From Pseudomonas guariconensis (GTDB taxonomy: Bacteria; Pseudomonadota; Gammaproteobacteria; Pseudomonadales; Pseudomonadaceae): a stretch of DNA of 64,000 nucleotides. Under the pieces are notes generated by a model. That model had not been told where the DNA came from, did not search any database, and saw only the letters and a program-made list of their open reading frames with translations. The translations under genes and the position numbers were made by a program. The stretch spans positions 372,001 through 436,000 of the forward strand of contig NZ_FMYX01000003.1 of the NCBI RefSeq assembly GCF_900102675.1. Reading direction: 5' to 3'. Shown here piece by piece: positions 28,020 to 36,641 of the stretch (its first letter is position 1; every line of letters begins with the position of its first letter).

Positions 28020-28054
28020 CTGGCGACCTGTCCCATGTGGCGGATTGTCGCCAG
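28020..28054. promoter_or_regulatory. Inverted repeat, candidate enhancer site for the sigma-54 promoter
   Basis: CTGGCGAC (28020-28027) and GTCGCCAG (28047-28054) are perfect arms 19 bp apart. Their centre is about 108 bp upstream of the predicted sigma-54 start site, a normal position for an enhancer-binding protein. No regulator is identified. Confidence 0.4.
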
Positions 28055-28118
28055 CGAAACCGCTAAAGATGGCCTGCGACCAAACGTCCTGGCTATTAGT
28101 CGTTGGTCTTGGCGTAAC

Positions 28119-28134
28119 TGGCACAACTTCTGCT
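28119..28134 (+). promoter_or_regulatory. Sigma-54 promoter upstream of mqo
   Basis: TGGCACAACTTCTGCT matches TGGCAC-N5-TTGC[AT] at all key positions, with GG and GC exactly 10 bp apart. Transcription would start near 28145, giving a leader of about 190 nt before mqo. The rest of the 419-bp gap (27918-28336) shows no ORF worth calling. Confidence 0.75.
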
Positions 28135-28268
28135 TAAGGGCGAGCGGGGCCAAGGCCCACGGCAATCCTGTCCCGATCCTTCGAAACCCCAGGCGTTGAC
28201 CTTCAGCGGTCCTGCTGGCCAGTTGCCGCAGGATGTAGCGTCGCTGACGCGAAGGTCACGTGAGTCAG

Positions 28269-28277
28269 AACAACAAC
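28269..28277 (+). promoter_or_regulatory. CA-rich motif in the mqo leader, possible Hfq/Crc site
   Basis: AACAACAAC fits the AANAANAA motif recognised by Hfq with Crc in Pseudomonas catabolite repression. It lies 60 nt before the ATG, farther than in most known targets, so the assignment is tentative. Confidence 0.3.
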
Positions 28278-28336
28278 CGGGCGTGCACAGCAAGGGCAGC
28301 GAAAGGCCAGTCACTTCACTTCAATTGGATTGAATC

Positions 28337-29923
28337 ATGAAAAAAATCCTGCTGACGCTCCTGTGCCTGAGCGTCATCGGTTGCTCCAAGCCCGGTGAAC
28401 CGGAAAAAACGGTCGACGTCCTGCTGATTGGCGGCGGCATCATGAGTGCGAGTCTGGGGACCTACCTCACTGAGCTTGAGCCGGACTGGAAGGTCGATGT
28501 GTACGAGCGCATGGACCAAGTCGCCGAAGAAAGCTCCAACGCCTGGAACAACGCCGGTACCGGCCATTCGGCCTTTTGCGAGCTGAACTACACCAGCGAA
28601 GGCAAGGACGGCAAGATCGACATCAGCAAGGCGGTCAACGTCAACGAGCAGTTCGAGGTGTCCAAGCAGTTCTGGGCCTATCAGGTCGAGCAGGGCGTGC
28701 TGAGCAACCCGAAATCGTTCATCAACAACGTACCGCACATGAGCTTCGTCTGGGGGGATGAGAACATCGCTTTCCTGCACAAGCGCGTCGAAGCACTGCA
28801 GCACAGCTCGCTGTTCCGTGGCATGGAGATTTCCGAGGACCACGAGCAGATTCGCAAGTGGGTGCCGATCGTGATGGAAGGCCGCTCGCCCGAGCAGCGG
28901 GTCGCGGCCACCCGTATGGCCATTGGCACTGACGTGAACTTTGGCGAGATCACCCGCCAGCTGTTCGCATCCATGACTCGCAACCCGAACGTGCAATTGC
29001 ACCTGCGCCACGAAGTGCGTGACATCGTGCGCAACGATGACGGTACCTGGAATGTGGTGGTGGCAGACCTGGCCGATGGCGGCAAGCAAACCCGCGTCAA
29101 TGCCAAATTCGTGTTCATCGGTGCCGGTGGTGGCGCGCTGAAACTGCTGCAGAAGTCCGGTATTCCGGAGGCCGAAGGCTATGCAGGCTTCCCGGTAGGC
29201 GGACAATTCCTGATGACCGACAATCCGGACATCGTTGCTCGTCACAAGGCCAAGCTGTATGGCAAGGCTTCGGTCGGCGCGCCGCCGATGTCGGTGCCGC
29301 ACCTGGACACTCGGGTGATCGATGGCAAGGAGGTGCTGCTGTTCGGCCCGTTCGCGACCTTCTCCACCAAGTACCTGAAGAACGGCTCGCTGCTGGACAT
29401 GTTCGCGTCGCTGACCAGCCACAACATCATGCCGATGATGCACGCCGGTATCGACAACATCGACCTGAGCACATACCTGATGGGGCAACTGATGCTCAGC
29501 TTCGATGACCGCATGAACGCCCTGCGCGAATATTTCCCCAACGCCAAGAACGAAGACTGGAAGTTGCTCCAGGCTGGTCAGCGCGTGCAAGTGATCAAGA
29601 AAGATCCTGAGCACGGCGGCATCCTGCAGTTCGGTACCGAAGTGGTCGCCTCCGAGGATGGCACTATCGCAGCGCTGTTGGGCGCCTCGCCAGGTGCTTC
29701 CACTGCCGCGCCGATCATGCTGACCGTACTGGAAAAGACCTTCAAGGATCGCATCAAGAGCCCGCAGTGGCAGGCCAAGCTTCAGCAGATCGTGCCGACT
29801 TACGGCCAGAAGCTGAACAACAACCTGGAGCTGACCAACAAGACGCGCGAATGGACCAGCTCGCGTCTGCAATTGCTGTACGTACCTGTGCAGCCCGAGC
29901 AAGCGCTGGCCGAGGCGCAATAA
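28337..29923 (+). CDS. mqo: Malate:quinone oxidoreductase with lipoprotein signal
   Basis: A 528-residue FAD-dependent enzyme that oxidises malate to oxaloacetate and reduces quinone. The FAD-binding motif is [19 protein letters not shown] (G32-G34), followed by the family's [19 protein letters not shown]. Unusually for the family, the N-terminus [18 protein letters not shown] is a lipoprotein signal with lipobox V-I-G-C16, which would place the enzyme outside the cytoplasm on a lipid anchor. Pseudomonas genomes carry several mqo paralogues, and this may be the exported type. A sigma-54 promoter lies 200 bp upstream and a terminator follows. Confidence 0.93.
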   Translation: MKKILLTLLCLSVIGCSKPGEPEKTVDVLLIGGGIMSASLGTYLTELEPDWKVDVYERMDQVAEESSNAWNNAGTGHSAFCELNYTSEGKDGKIDISKAVNVNEQFEVSKQFWAYQVEQGVLSNPKSFINNVPHMSFVWGDENIAFLHKRVEALQHSSLFRGMEISEDHEQIRKWVPIVMEGRSPEQRVAATRMAIGTDVNFGEITRQLFASMTRNPNVQLHLRHEVRDIVRNDDGTWNVVVADLADGGKQTRVNAKFVFIGAGGGALKLLQKSGIPEAEGYAGFPVGGQFLMTDNPDIVARHKAKLYGKASVGAPPMSVPHLDTRVIDGKEVLLFGPFATFSTKYLKNGSLLDMFASLTSHNIMPMMHAGIDNIDLSTYLMGQLMLSFDDRMNALREYFPNAKNEDWKLLQAGQRVQVIKKDPEHGGILQFGTEVVASEDGTIAALLGASPGASTAAPIMLTVLEKTFKDRIKSPQWQAKLQQIVPTYGQKLNNNLELTNKTREWTSSRLQLLYVPVQPEQALAEAQ

Positions 29924-29936
29924 CGATGGATTGAAG

Positions 29937-29957
29937 AACGCCCTGCGGGGCGTTTTT
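29937..29957 (+). terminator. Intrinsic terminator of mqo
   Basis: AACGCCC (29937-29943), loop TGCG, GGGCGTT (29948-29954), then TTT (T-run 29953-29957). It starts 14 bp after the mqo stop. Confidence 0.85.
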
Positions 29958-29970
29958 CTGTCATGGCGGG

Positions 29971-30001
29971 GCCAATCTTCGCGGGTGACCCGCCTCCACA
30001 G
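29971..30001. repeat. P. putida-type REP sequence
   Basis: GCCAATCTTCGCGGGTGACC followed by CGCCTCCACAG resembles the 35-bp P. putida REP (GGCC-TCTTCGCGGGTGAACCCGC-TCCTACAG). The palindromic core CGCGGGTGACCCGC is partly preserved. It stands alone between mqo and tRNA-Pro. Confidence 0.6.
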
Positions 30002-30086
30002 ATGCAGCGTTGTGCAGGAGTGCAGTATCGGCCGGTGGGGGCAGGGTATATGCGAAAAGGCTGCACCGTTATTTTTCGGGCACAAC

Positions 30087-30113
30087 AAAAAGCCCGCGCA
30101 AGGCGGGCTTTTT
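30087..30113. terminator. Bidirectional terminator next to tRNA-Pro
   Basis: AAAAAGCCCGC (30087-30097) and GCGGGCTTTTT (30103-30113) form an 11-bp stem with a 5-nt loop and T-runs in both directions. It lies 13 bp past the tRNA CCA end on the minus strand. Confidence 0.88.
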
Positions 30114-30126
30114 GAAAATGAGGATT

Positions 30127-30203
30127 TGGTCGGAGAGACAGGATTCGAACCTGCGGCCTTCTCGTCCCGAACGAGACGCGCTACCTGGCTGCGCTACACT
30201 CCG
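30127..30203 (-). tRNA. tRNA-Pro (anticodon CGG)
   Basis: Read on the minus strand, the 77 bases fold into a full cloverleaf: acceptor CGGAGTG/CTCTCCG, D stem GCGC/GCGC, anticodon stem TCTCG/CGAGA with loop TTCGGGA (anticodon CGG, proline), T arm with TTCGAAT, discriminator A and an encoded CCA. The acceptor stem has one U-U mismatch at its sixth pair. It sits alone between mqo and the small lipoprotein gene, with its own terminator. Confidence 0.96.
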
Positions 30204-30285
30204 ATGAACAAAATCCTACTGCATCGTATTTTTCAACGCAAGCCCTTGTTGCGAAAAGGGGGTTTTGCAAAAAGGGCCTGTCAGA

Positions 30286-30507
30286 TCACAGCTCTTTGAC
30301 CGTGCGGATCTGGTCTTTGTTGATGCGTGTACGCTTGCCATCGAGCTGTTCAAATTCGTAGAAACCGGAGTCCTCATCATAAGAGGGGGTATCCACTGCC
30401 TGGATCTCGCGGCCGTCGTTCAGCGTGATGACGGTTGGCGATGCGCAACCGGCCAAGGCACCCAGGCCGAGGGCGAGCAGGAAGGCGGGAAGGGTCCGTT
30501 GAATCAT
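30286..30507 (-). CDS. YgdI/YgdR-type small lipoprotein
   Basis: A 73-residue protein whose signal MIQRTLPAFLLALGLGALAGC ends in the lipobox L-A-G-C21. The mature part (SPTVITLNDGREIQAVDTPSY...GFYEFEQLDGKRTRINKDQIRTVKEL) matches the YgdI/YgdR SH3-like lipoprotein family, small envelope proteins of unknown function. GGAGAA precedes ATG 30507; the longer in-frame start at 30561 would bury the signal. It lies 82 bp upstream of the tRNA on the same strand, and could share transcription with it. Confidence 0.9.
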   Translation of the reverse strand: MIQRTLPAFLLALGLGALAGCASPTVITLNDGREIQAVDTPSYDEDSGFYEFEQLDGKRTRINKDQIRTVKEL

Positions 30508-30685
30508 TGCTTTTCTCCAGTACGATCGTGCTTGATAAGTAGTAGGACGCTCGGTGTCCATGCAAGTTCCTTCTCAGTGCAGCATAGCGGCATTACGCCG
30601 GCATTGACGGAGAACAATGCCGGCGTCGCGGCGTGCTGGGCTGTGATATAACAACCGCCATCTTTTCCTCCTGCGACGCACTCTC

Positions 30686-31225
30686 ATGAAAGCCAAGGCA
30701 GACATCCCCTTCGTTGCGCTGAATATCGCGGTGCTCACCGTCAGCGATACCCGTACTTTCGAGACCGACACGTCTGGCCAGCTGTTCGTCGACCGCCTGA
30801 GTGCGGCCGGGCATCGACTGGCAGAGCGTGTGCTGCTCAAGGACGACCTCTACAAGATTCGCGCGCAAGTCGCCACCTGGATCGCCGATGAGCAGGTGCA
30901 GGTAGTGCTGATCACCGGCGGTACCGGCTTTACCGGCCGGGATAGCACGCCGGAGGCCGTGGCGTGCCTGCTGGACAAGCAGGTCGAAGGTTTCGGCGAG
31001 CTGTTCCGACAGATCTCCGTGGCGGACATCGGCACCTCTACCGTCCAGTCCCGCGCTTTGGCTGGCTTGGCCAATGGCACCCTGGTGTGCTGCCTGCCGG
31101 GCTCGACCAACGCAGTGCGCACCGGATGGGACGGCATTCTTGCCGAGCAGCTCGATGCGCGTCACAGGCCGTGCAACTTCGTGCCTCACCTGAAGCAGGC
31201 AGCGGCCTGTGACAGCCGTGGTTGA
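30686..31225 (+). CDS. moaB: Molybdenum cofactor biosynthesis protein B
   Basis: A 179-residue MoaB/Mog-fold protein that binds molybdopterin and is linked to its adenylylation. The family motifs are LTVSDTRT near the N-terminus, ITGGTGFTGRDSTPEAV (about 76-92) and LPGSTNAVRTGWD. It overlaps moeA by 17 bp, so the two are translated from one message, which fits consecutive steps of molybdenum cofactor assembly. Confidence 0.95.
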   Translation: MKAKADIPFVALNIAVLTVSDTRTFETDTSGQLFVDRLSAAGHRLAERVLLKDDLYKIRAQVATWIADEQVQVVLITGGTGFTGRDSTPEAVACLLDKQVEGFGELFRQISVADIGTSTVQSRALAGLANGTLVCCLPGSTNAVRTGWDGILAEQLDARHRPCNFVPHLKQAAACDSRG

Positions 31226-32435
31226 GGTCAAGCAGGCCCGGCCCCTGATGCCGGTTGAAGAAGCCCTGGAGCGCTTACTGGCGCTGGCCGAGGCCGCGCC
31301 GATCAAGGACAGCGAAGCAGTGGCCCTCGCGGACGCCGAAGGCCGGGTATTGGCCCGCGACGTGGTGGCCGGCCTGGACCTGCCGCCTTGGCCGAACAGT
31401 GCCATGGACGGCTATGCGTTGCGCCTGGTCGACTGGCAAGGCGAACCTCTGCCGGTGAGCCAGCGCATTTTTGCCGGCCATGCCCCGGCACCGCTGCAGC
31501 CGGGCACCTGTGCGCGGATCTTTACCGGGGCGCCACTGCCTGAGGGCGCCGATTGTGTGCAGATGCAGGAAAACGCCGAGGTCCTGGAAGACGGGCGGGT
31601 GCGCTTGCTCGAGCCGCTCAAGATCGGCCAGAACGTGCGCCCGCAAGGGCAGGAGACCCGCATTGGCGAGCACGTGATCGCTGCCGGCACGCGTCTGGGG
31701 CCGATCGCGTTGGGCCTGGCGGCCACCCTGGGCCATGCTCGGCTTGAGGTGGTACGCAAGGTCCGTGTGGCTGTGCTGTCCACCGGCGACGAGCTGGTGG
31801 AGCCGGGCCTGCCGCTAGGGCCAGGGCAGATCTACAACAGCAACCGGCGTCTGCTGGTCAGTTGGTTGCAGCGCCTGGGCTGCGAAGTGCTGGACGTGGG
31901 GATTCTCGCCGATGACCTGCAGGGTACTCGTGACTGCTTGGCCGGACTGGGCGAGGTCGACTTGATTCTGTCCACCGGTGGTGTCTCGGTGGGCGAGGCG
32001 GACTACCTTGGCATGGCCCTTCGCGAGGCCGGCGAGCTTGCGTTGTGGAAGCTGGCGATCAAACCGGGCAAGCCCCTGACATTCGGGCACTTCCGTGGTG
32101 TGCCGGTGATCGGCCTGCCGGGTAACCCGGCTTCGACCCTGGTGACCTTCGCCTTGCTGGCCCGCCCGTATCTGTTGCGCCGCCAAGGCGTCGAGAAGGT
32201 CACGCCGCTGCGCTTCACCGTTCCAGCGGGGTTCGAATGGACCAAGCCCGGCAGCCGCCGCGAATACCTGCGCGCGCGAATCGAAGAGGGCACGGTGCGA
32301 ATCTACAAGAACCAGAGCTCCGGTGTGCTGCGCAGTGCAGCTTGGGCCGAGGGGCTGGTGGAAGTGCGAGAAGACACCACGGTGCGCGAGGGCGACAACG
32401 TGGTGTTCATCCCCTTCAGCGAGCTACTTGGCTGA
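31209..32435 (+). CDS. moeA: Molybdopterin molybdenumtransferase
   Basis: A 408-residue MoeA that inserts molybdate into adenylylated molybdopterin. Signatures are LPPWPNSAMDGYALR, the central TGDELVEPG and ILSTGGVSVGEADYL with LPGNPASTLVTF, and a C-terminal domain IV beta region. Translation begins at GTG 31209, inside the end of moaB. Its 3' end overlaps the convergent glycosyltransferase gene by 12 bp, so there is no room for a terminator between them. Confidence 0.96.
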   Translation: MTAVVEVKQARPLMPVEEALERLLALAEAAPIKDSEAVALADAEGRVLARDVVAGLDLPPWPNSAMDGYALRLVDWQGEPLPVSQRIFAGHAPAPLQPGTCARIFTGAPLPEGADCVQMQENAEVLEDGRVRLLEPLKIGQNVRPQGQETRIGEHVIAAGTRLGPIALGLAATLGHARLEVVRKVRVAVLSTGDELVEPGLPLGPGQIYNSNRRLLVSWLQRLGCEVLDVGILADDLQGTRDCLAGLGEVDLILSTGGVSVGEADYLGMALREAGELALWKLAIKPGKPLTFGHFRGVPVIGLPGNPASTLVTFALLARPYLLRRQGVEKVTPLRFTVPAGFEWTKPGSRREYLRARIEEGTVRIYKNQSSGVLRSAAWAEGLVEVREDTTVREGDNVVFIPFSELLG

Positions 32436-33671
32436 CCGACCAAGCCACACGTTGCCCAGGGGCGAGGCATCTGCCGGCCCCAACTGGCTCAAGCGCATGT
32501 GCACGTTCATCAGCTGCTGCGCCGCGACGCTCCAGTCGTGGCGCTGGCGTGCGAACTGCCGGCCAGCCTCGCTCAACTGGCACATGCGCCAGGGCTGGTT
32601 GAGCAGTTGAGTGATCAGCAGCGCCAGTTGGCCACTGTCATCGCTGCCCAGGTAATGCTCGCCATTGTTGGCTGCCAGGCCTGACACACCTTTGCTGGTG
32701 GTAATGACCGGCAGCCCGGCGGCCATGGCTTCAAGGATTTTCACCTTGGAGCCACCTGCGTAGCGCAGCGGTGCAAAGAACAGCGCCGAGCGCCGCTGCA
32801 GTTCGCGCAGGTCCGGGCGATAGCCGATCCACTCGATGCGCGGGTCGTTCCAGTGCAGTTTCCAGCTCGCTGGCAGGGCATGCCCGGCGATAGCCAGGCG
32901 CACGGCCGGGTTGCTCATCCAGACCTGAGGCAGGATTTCTTCGAGTGCCCATTCGATGGCTTCGAGGTTGGCGCCGTATTCGAAATTGCCAACGAACAGT
33001 AGACGCTGGCTGTGGTAGGCAGGGTGCACGTCCTGGTAGAAGTCACAATCCACGCCATTGACCACTACGTTCACCGGCCGGCCGCTGATGTGGCTGATCA
33101 GCTCGGCATCGTGGGCGCTGACGGCAACCACTTCGCTGGGTTGACGTAGAACGCGCTGCTCCCAGCGCCGATAGCGCCAGCGGTCGAAGGCATTGAGGGG
33201 ACGCAACCACAGTGGCAACCGGTCATGACAGGCCGCGCCCATCACCGATTCCAGATTATGCTCACTGAGCACAAAGGGCAGGCGGCGGGTCTGCAGGGCC
33301 TTTTCGAAGGGCTGGAAGCTGTAGCTATGTTCGATCTGGATGATGTCCCAGGGCTCGTCCAGCAATTGCTCGAAGCGATGGCGCAGACAAGGCGCTAAAC
33401 CGTTGATGATGGCACGCATCGGGTAATCGATGATGGGGGAGGCCAGCAGGTTGAGCGGGCTGTGCAGCGGGCGCCTGGGCAGGACGATCAGACGTTCGAC
33501 CACCGCCTCCAGTGCTTGCCGGGCGGCGTCACCAAGCGGGACTTTGGACTGCACCAGCAAGGTGATCCGGTGGCCTTGGCGCGTCAGTTCGCGCATGAGG
33601 TGATATTGCCGGGTCTTGCTGCCGCTGGTGGTGGGCCAGGGCAGGTAGGGCAGTGTCCAGAGTATACGCAT
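32424..33671 (-). CDS. GT4-type glycosyltransferase
   Basis: A 415-residue GT-B-fold enzyme. The N-terminal domain starts MRILWTLPYLPWPTTSGSKTR, and the C-terminal GT4 domain contains VGNFEYGANLEAIEW and the donor-sugar region FFAPLRYAGGSKVKILEAMAAGLPVI, with the E-x7-E type pattern. It probably transfers a sugar from a nucleotide donor during surface polysaccharide assembly, but no other polysaccharide genes are adjacent. It is a lone gene, convergent with moeA. ATG 33671 opens the recognisable fold. Confidence 0.85.
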   Translation of the reverse strand: MRILWTLPYLPWPTTSGSKTRQYHLMRELTRQGHRITLLVQSKVPLGDAARQALEAVVERLIVLPRRPLHSPLNLLASPIIDYPMRAIINGLAPCLRHRFEQLLDEPWDIIQIEHSYSFQPFEKALQTRRLPFVLSEHNLESVMGAACHDRLPLWLRPLNAFDRWRYRRWEQRVLRQPSEVVAVSAHDAELISHISGRPVNVVVNGVDCDFYQDVHPAYHSQRLLFVGNFEYGANLEAIEWALEEILPQVWMSNPAVRLAIAGHALPASWKLHWNDPRIEWIGYRPDLRELQRRSALFFAPLRYAGGSKVKILEAMAAGLPVITTSKGVSGLAANNGEHYLGSDDSGQLALLITQLLNQPWRMCQLSEAGRQFARQRHDWSVAAQQLMNVHMRLSQLGPADASPLGNVWLGRSAK

Positions 33672-33854
33672 GGCCCCGCTACCTCATCGTCGGCTGGTGT
33701 GGTCGGTTCGGTGTATTGCAGTAGCTTAGTCAATAAAATGGCCTGGTGGCCGTGCAGGTGGTCAGATAGCCAAGTATCTGGCGGAAGCTGCATGCAGCAA
33801 TGAAGCGCTGCCGATGGTCGAGATTGAAAACCGCAGGTTTCAAGGAGTGGCGTG

Positions 33855-34742
33855 ATGGGCGAACGCAAGGCGATGTTGATCCTGCATGGCAAGCAAGCCA
33901 TGAACGAGGAGGTGCGCAGCGCCGTGGGCGGGCTGCGCGAGCGCGGTTGGACGCTGGACGTGCGCCTGACCTGGGAGGCCGGGGATGCCCAGCGGTGGGT
34001 CGCACAGGCATTGGCCGCAGGTTTTCGGCAGGTGGTGGCCGGTGGTGGAGACGGCACCTTGAGAGACGTGGCCGAGGCCATGGCGCAGGCTCGCTCGGAT
34101 GCCAGCCTTGCACTGCTGCCCTTGGGCACGGCCAATGACTTCGCCAAGGCCGCAGGTATACCGCTGGAGCCTGCGGCGGCTCTGGACTTGCTCGAGCAGC
34201 CGGCACGGCCGGTGGATCTGGGCAAGGTGGGTGATCAGATGTTTCTCAACATGGCCACCGGTGGGTTTGGCAGCCAAGTTACGGCCAATACATCCGAAGA
34301 TTTGAAGAAAGTACTAGGCGCCGCGGCCTACCTGTTCACTGGTCTGTCTCGTTTCAGCGAGCTGCAGGCGGCATCGGTGGAGCTTCAGGGGCCGGATTTT
34401 CATTGGCAGGGCGAGTTGCTGGCGCTGGGTATCGGCAATGGTCGTCAGGCGGGCGGTGGGCATGTGCTGTGCCCCGATGCTTGGGTGGACGATGGCTTGC
34501 TGGATATCGGTATCTTGCCTGCCCCCCAGGAAATGATCGGTGCTTTGCGCGATCTGCTTGCCGGAGAGGGGTTGTTCGTGAGGGCTCGGCTGCCTTGGGT
34601 CGAGATCAAGAGCTCACAGGGGGTGGACATCAACCTCGATGGCGAGCCGTTGCAGGCCGACAGTCTGCGCTTCGAGGCGTGTCCGGCCGCGTTGCGCCTG
34701 CATTTGCCGGCGGACTCGCCCTTGCTCAGTCGTCCAGGCTGA
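33855..34742 (+). CDS. yegS: YegS-type lipid kinase
   Basis: A 295-residue diacylglycerol-kinase-fold protein. The catalytic-domain signature VVAGGGDGTLRDVAEAM (about 60-76) and LPLGTANDFAKAAGIP match YegS, which phosphorylates lipid such as phosphatidylglycerol in vitro. AAGGAG is seven bases before ATG 33855; a GTG at 33852 is too close to that site. The 3' end overlaps the convergent response regulator gene by 17 bp. Confidence 0.92.
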   Translation: MGERKAMLILHGKQAMNEEVRSAVGGLRERGWTLDVRLTWEAGDAQRWVAQALAAGFRQVVAGGGDGTLRDVAEAMAQARSDASLALLPLGTANDFAKAAGIPLEPAAALDLLEQPARPVDLGKVGDQMFLNMATGGFGSQVTANTSEDLKKVLGAAAYLFTGLSRFSELQAASVELQGPDFHWQGELLALGIGNGRQAGGGHVLCPDAWVDDGLLDIGILPAPQEMIGALRDLLAGEGLFVRARLPWVEIKSSQGVDINLDGEPLQADSLRFEACPAALRLHLPADSPLLSRPG

Positions 34743-35385
34743 TGATCTTCTCGCGAACGGCGAACAGCACCAGGCCGGCCACGTCATAGATCTGCAAGCG
34801 TTTCATGATCTGCGAGCGGTGGGTTTCGACTGTCTTGATCGATAGGCCCAGGCCGTTGGCGATTTCCCGGGTCGACTTGCCGCGCACGATCAGACGCAGG
34901 ATCTCCAGTTGGCGAGCGGTCAGGTTGTGGCGCTCGCCCGCCGTTTGCTTACCGTCCTGGGCGTGAAGCAAGGCTTGGTTGATCACGGTATGGGCAATCG
35001 CCGGGCTCAGGTAGCGCTCGCCGTTGTGCAGGGCGGCCAGGGCTTGTTCCAGTTCGTTGGCCGTGGTGTCCTTGAGCAGGTAGCCATGGGCGCCGCTTTC
35101 CAAGGCGCGCATGATCAGATCCGGATCGGTGTGCATGGAGAGGATCAGTACTTTGCACACGAAACCGTTTGCGCGCAGTTGGCTGAGAGCGTCCAGGCCG
35201 CTGGTCGAGCGCATGGAGATGTCCAGCAGGACAATGTCTGGCGTCACGCGCTGCACCATCTCCAGTAACTGGCTGCCATCATCGGCTTCGCCTACTACCG
35301 AATAGCCAGGAATATCGGTCACCAGCGCGCGGACGCCCGCGCGGATCAGCGAGTGGTCGTCCACCAGCAGCAATCTACAGGTCAT
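34726..35385 (-). CDS. NarL/FixJ-family response regulator
   Basis: A 219-residue regulator. The receiver has DD at 9-10 and the phosphoacceptor D55 (DIVLLDISMRS); the C-terminal LuxR-type helix-turn-helix reads LTARQLEILRLIVRGKSTREIANGLGLSIKTVETHRSQ. Its start overlaps the end of the kinase gene by 11 bp, which implies coupled translation. Targets are not evident. It converges on yegS with overlapping 3' ends. Confidence 0.93.
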   Translation of the reverse strand: MTCRLLLVDDHSLIRAGVRALVTDIPGYSVVGEADDGSQLLEMVQRVTPDIVLLDISMRSTSGLDALSQLRANGFVCKVLILSMHTDPDLIMRALESGAHGYLLKDTTANELEQALAALHNGERYLSPAIAHTVINQALLHAQDGKQTAGERHNLTARQLEILRLIVRGKSTREIANGLGLSIKTVETHRSQIMKRLQIYDVAGLVLFAVREKIISLDD

Positions 35386-36271
35386 GGGAGGCGGGAGTCC
35401 TGGCGCGCTCTTCGGTGCGCGGTGGCCATGGGAACAGCGCGTCGATCCGGGTGCCCTGACCCGGTTGGCTGGAGATGCTCAGCGTGCCTTGCAGGGCCGC
35501 CGCGCGTTCAAGCATCCCAGCCAGGCCTCGTTGGCCGGCTTCGGCCGGGTTGGCGGCGGGCTCGAAGCCCTGGCCGTCATCCTGGATCGACAGGCTCAGG
35601 CCCGCAGGCGTGCGGCGCAGGCTGATCGTGAGATTGCACGCATGGGCGTGACGCAGCATGTTGGTCACCGCTTCCTGGGTGATCCGGAATGCGGCCATGG
35701 AAACCGCTTCGTCGATACCGCCGAGGCGCTGATGGCACTCCAGGCTCCAGTGAACATCGCTGCTCTCCAGGGTGCGCACCAGATGGGCCCGCAGGCTCGC
35801 CTCCAGTCCCAGACTGGCCAGTTGACGCGGGTTGAGAATCGCCGAGACGTCCCTGACATTGCTCAATGTGCTTTCGAGGGTCTTGCGCAGGGTCTGGCAG
35901 TGCTCTTGAAGCTCTGCCGGAATGCGCCGCTGTAGCCAGTCGAGCTGAAGCTTCGCGGCCGTGAGCGATTGGCCTATATCGTCATGCAACTCTCGGCTTA
36001 GGCGCTGGCGTTCGCCTTCCTGGACCTTGAGCATACGGTCGGCCAGTTCCGCTGGGCGCAGGCTGATCGATCTTGCCCACTGGCGCCAGTGCCAGAGGAT
36101 CCCGATCAAGGCAATCGATTGCAGCAGTAGCAGGCTGGCGGGCAGGGGGAGGGCGCGTACGGCAAACGTTAGGTTGGCGAGCAGTGATCCCACGCACAGC
36201 AACGCGGTCGCCCAGCGCAGCAAGGTGGCGCGGGAGCGGCAATGCTGAGGGAGTTTCAAGCGTGGAAGCAT
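35375..36271 (-). CDS. NarL-type sensor histidine kinase (HisKA_3)
   Basis: A 298-residue kinase. Two hydrophobic helices near residues 19-38 and 43-62 are joined by a very short loop, so there is almost no periplasmic sensor domain. The phosphoacceptor H96 lies in ERQRLSRELHDDIGQ, followed by a HATPase domain with the N box ITQEAVTNMLRHAHA and DDGQGF. It is the likely partner of the overlapping response regulator. ATG 36271 is chosen; a GTG at 36286 would add five residues, and neither has a clear ribosome site. Confidence 0.88.
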   Translation of the reverse strand: MLPRLKLPQHCRSRATLLRWATALLCVGSLLANLTFAVRALPLPASLLLLQSIALIGILWHWRQWARSISLRPAELADRMLKVQEGERQRLSRELHDDIGQSLTAAKLQLDWLQRRIPAELQEHCQTLRKTLESTLSNVRDVSAILNPRQLASLGLEASLRAHLVRTLESSDVHWSLECHQRLGGIDEAVSMAAFRITQEAVTNMLRHAHACNLTISLRRTPAGLSLSIQDDGQGFEPAANPAEAGQRGLAGMLERAAALQGTLSISSQPGQGTRIDALFPWPPRTEERARTPASHDL

Positions 36272-36641
36272 AGATAGAAAAGCCACTGAATTGTTGCTGT
36301 TGGAGGCCTTGCATGGGACTGGTCAGAGGCTTTGGCGTCCTGCTTTCAAGCACTTGCCGACGACGGTTCACTCAATTGAACAATACCTGCGGCGCGTGCA
36401 TTCAACTGCGTGCATGGTATCACTTCAAGTTGATTTGGTCGCGGTGGCCGGTGGCTTGAAACCTCAGGTTTTTCGGGGCCATGCAGGGGCATAGCCCAAC
36501 TCGACAGATATCAAAACGCCATTATTCATTGAAATGGTTTTTCTTCAAGCGCAACTAATACGTACATGCCTGCTAGAGCGTTTTCCGAACTAAGAAAAAC
36601 TTTGCGCTTTGTATTTTTTATTGTTTGTTCGTCACAAACGC
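36272..36641. other. Intergenic region, no gene called
   Basis: The 370 bp lie between the kinase start and the 3' end of the HPt-like gene, both on the minus strand. AT content rises near 36500-36640. A short hairpin AAACCT-C-AGGTTT followed by TT lies around 36460-36474. No ORF has a ribosome site or family likeness. It probably holds the promoter of the two-component pair. Confidence 0.4.
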
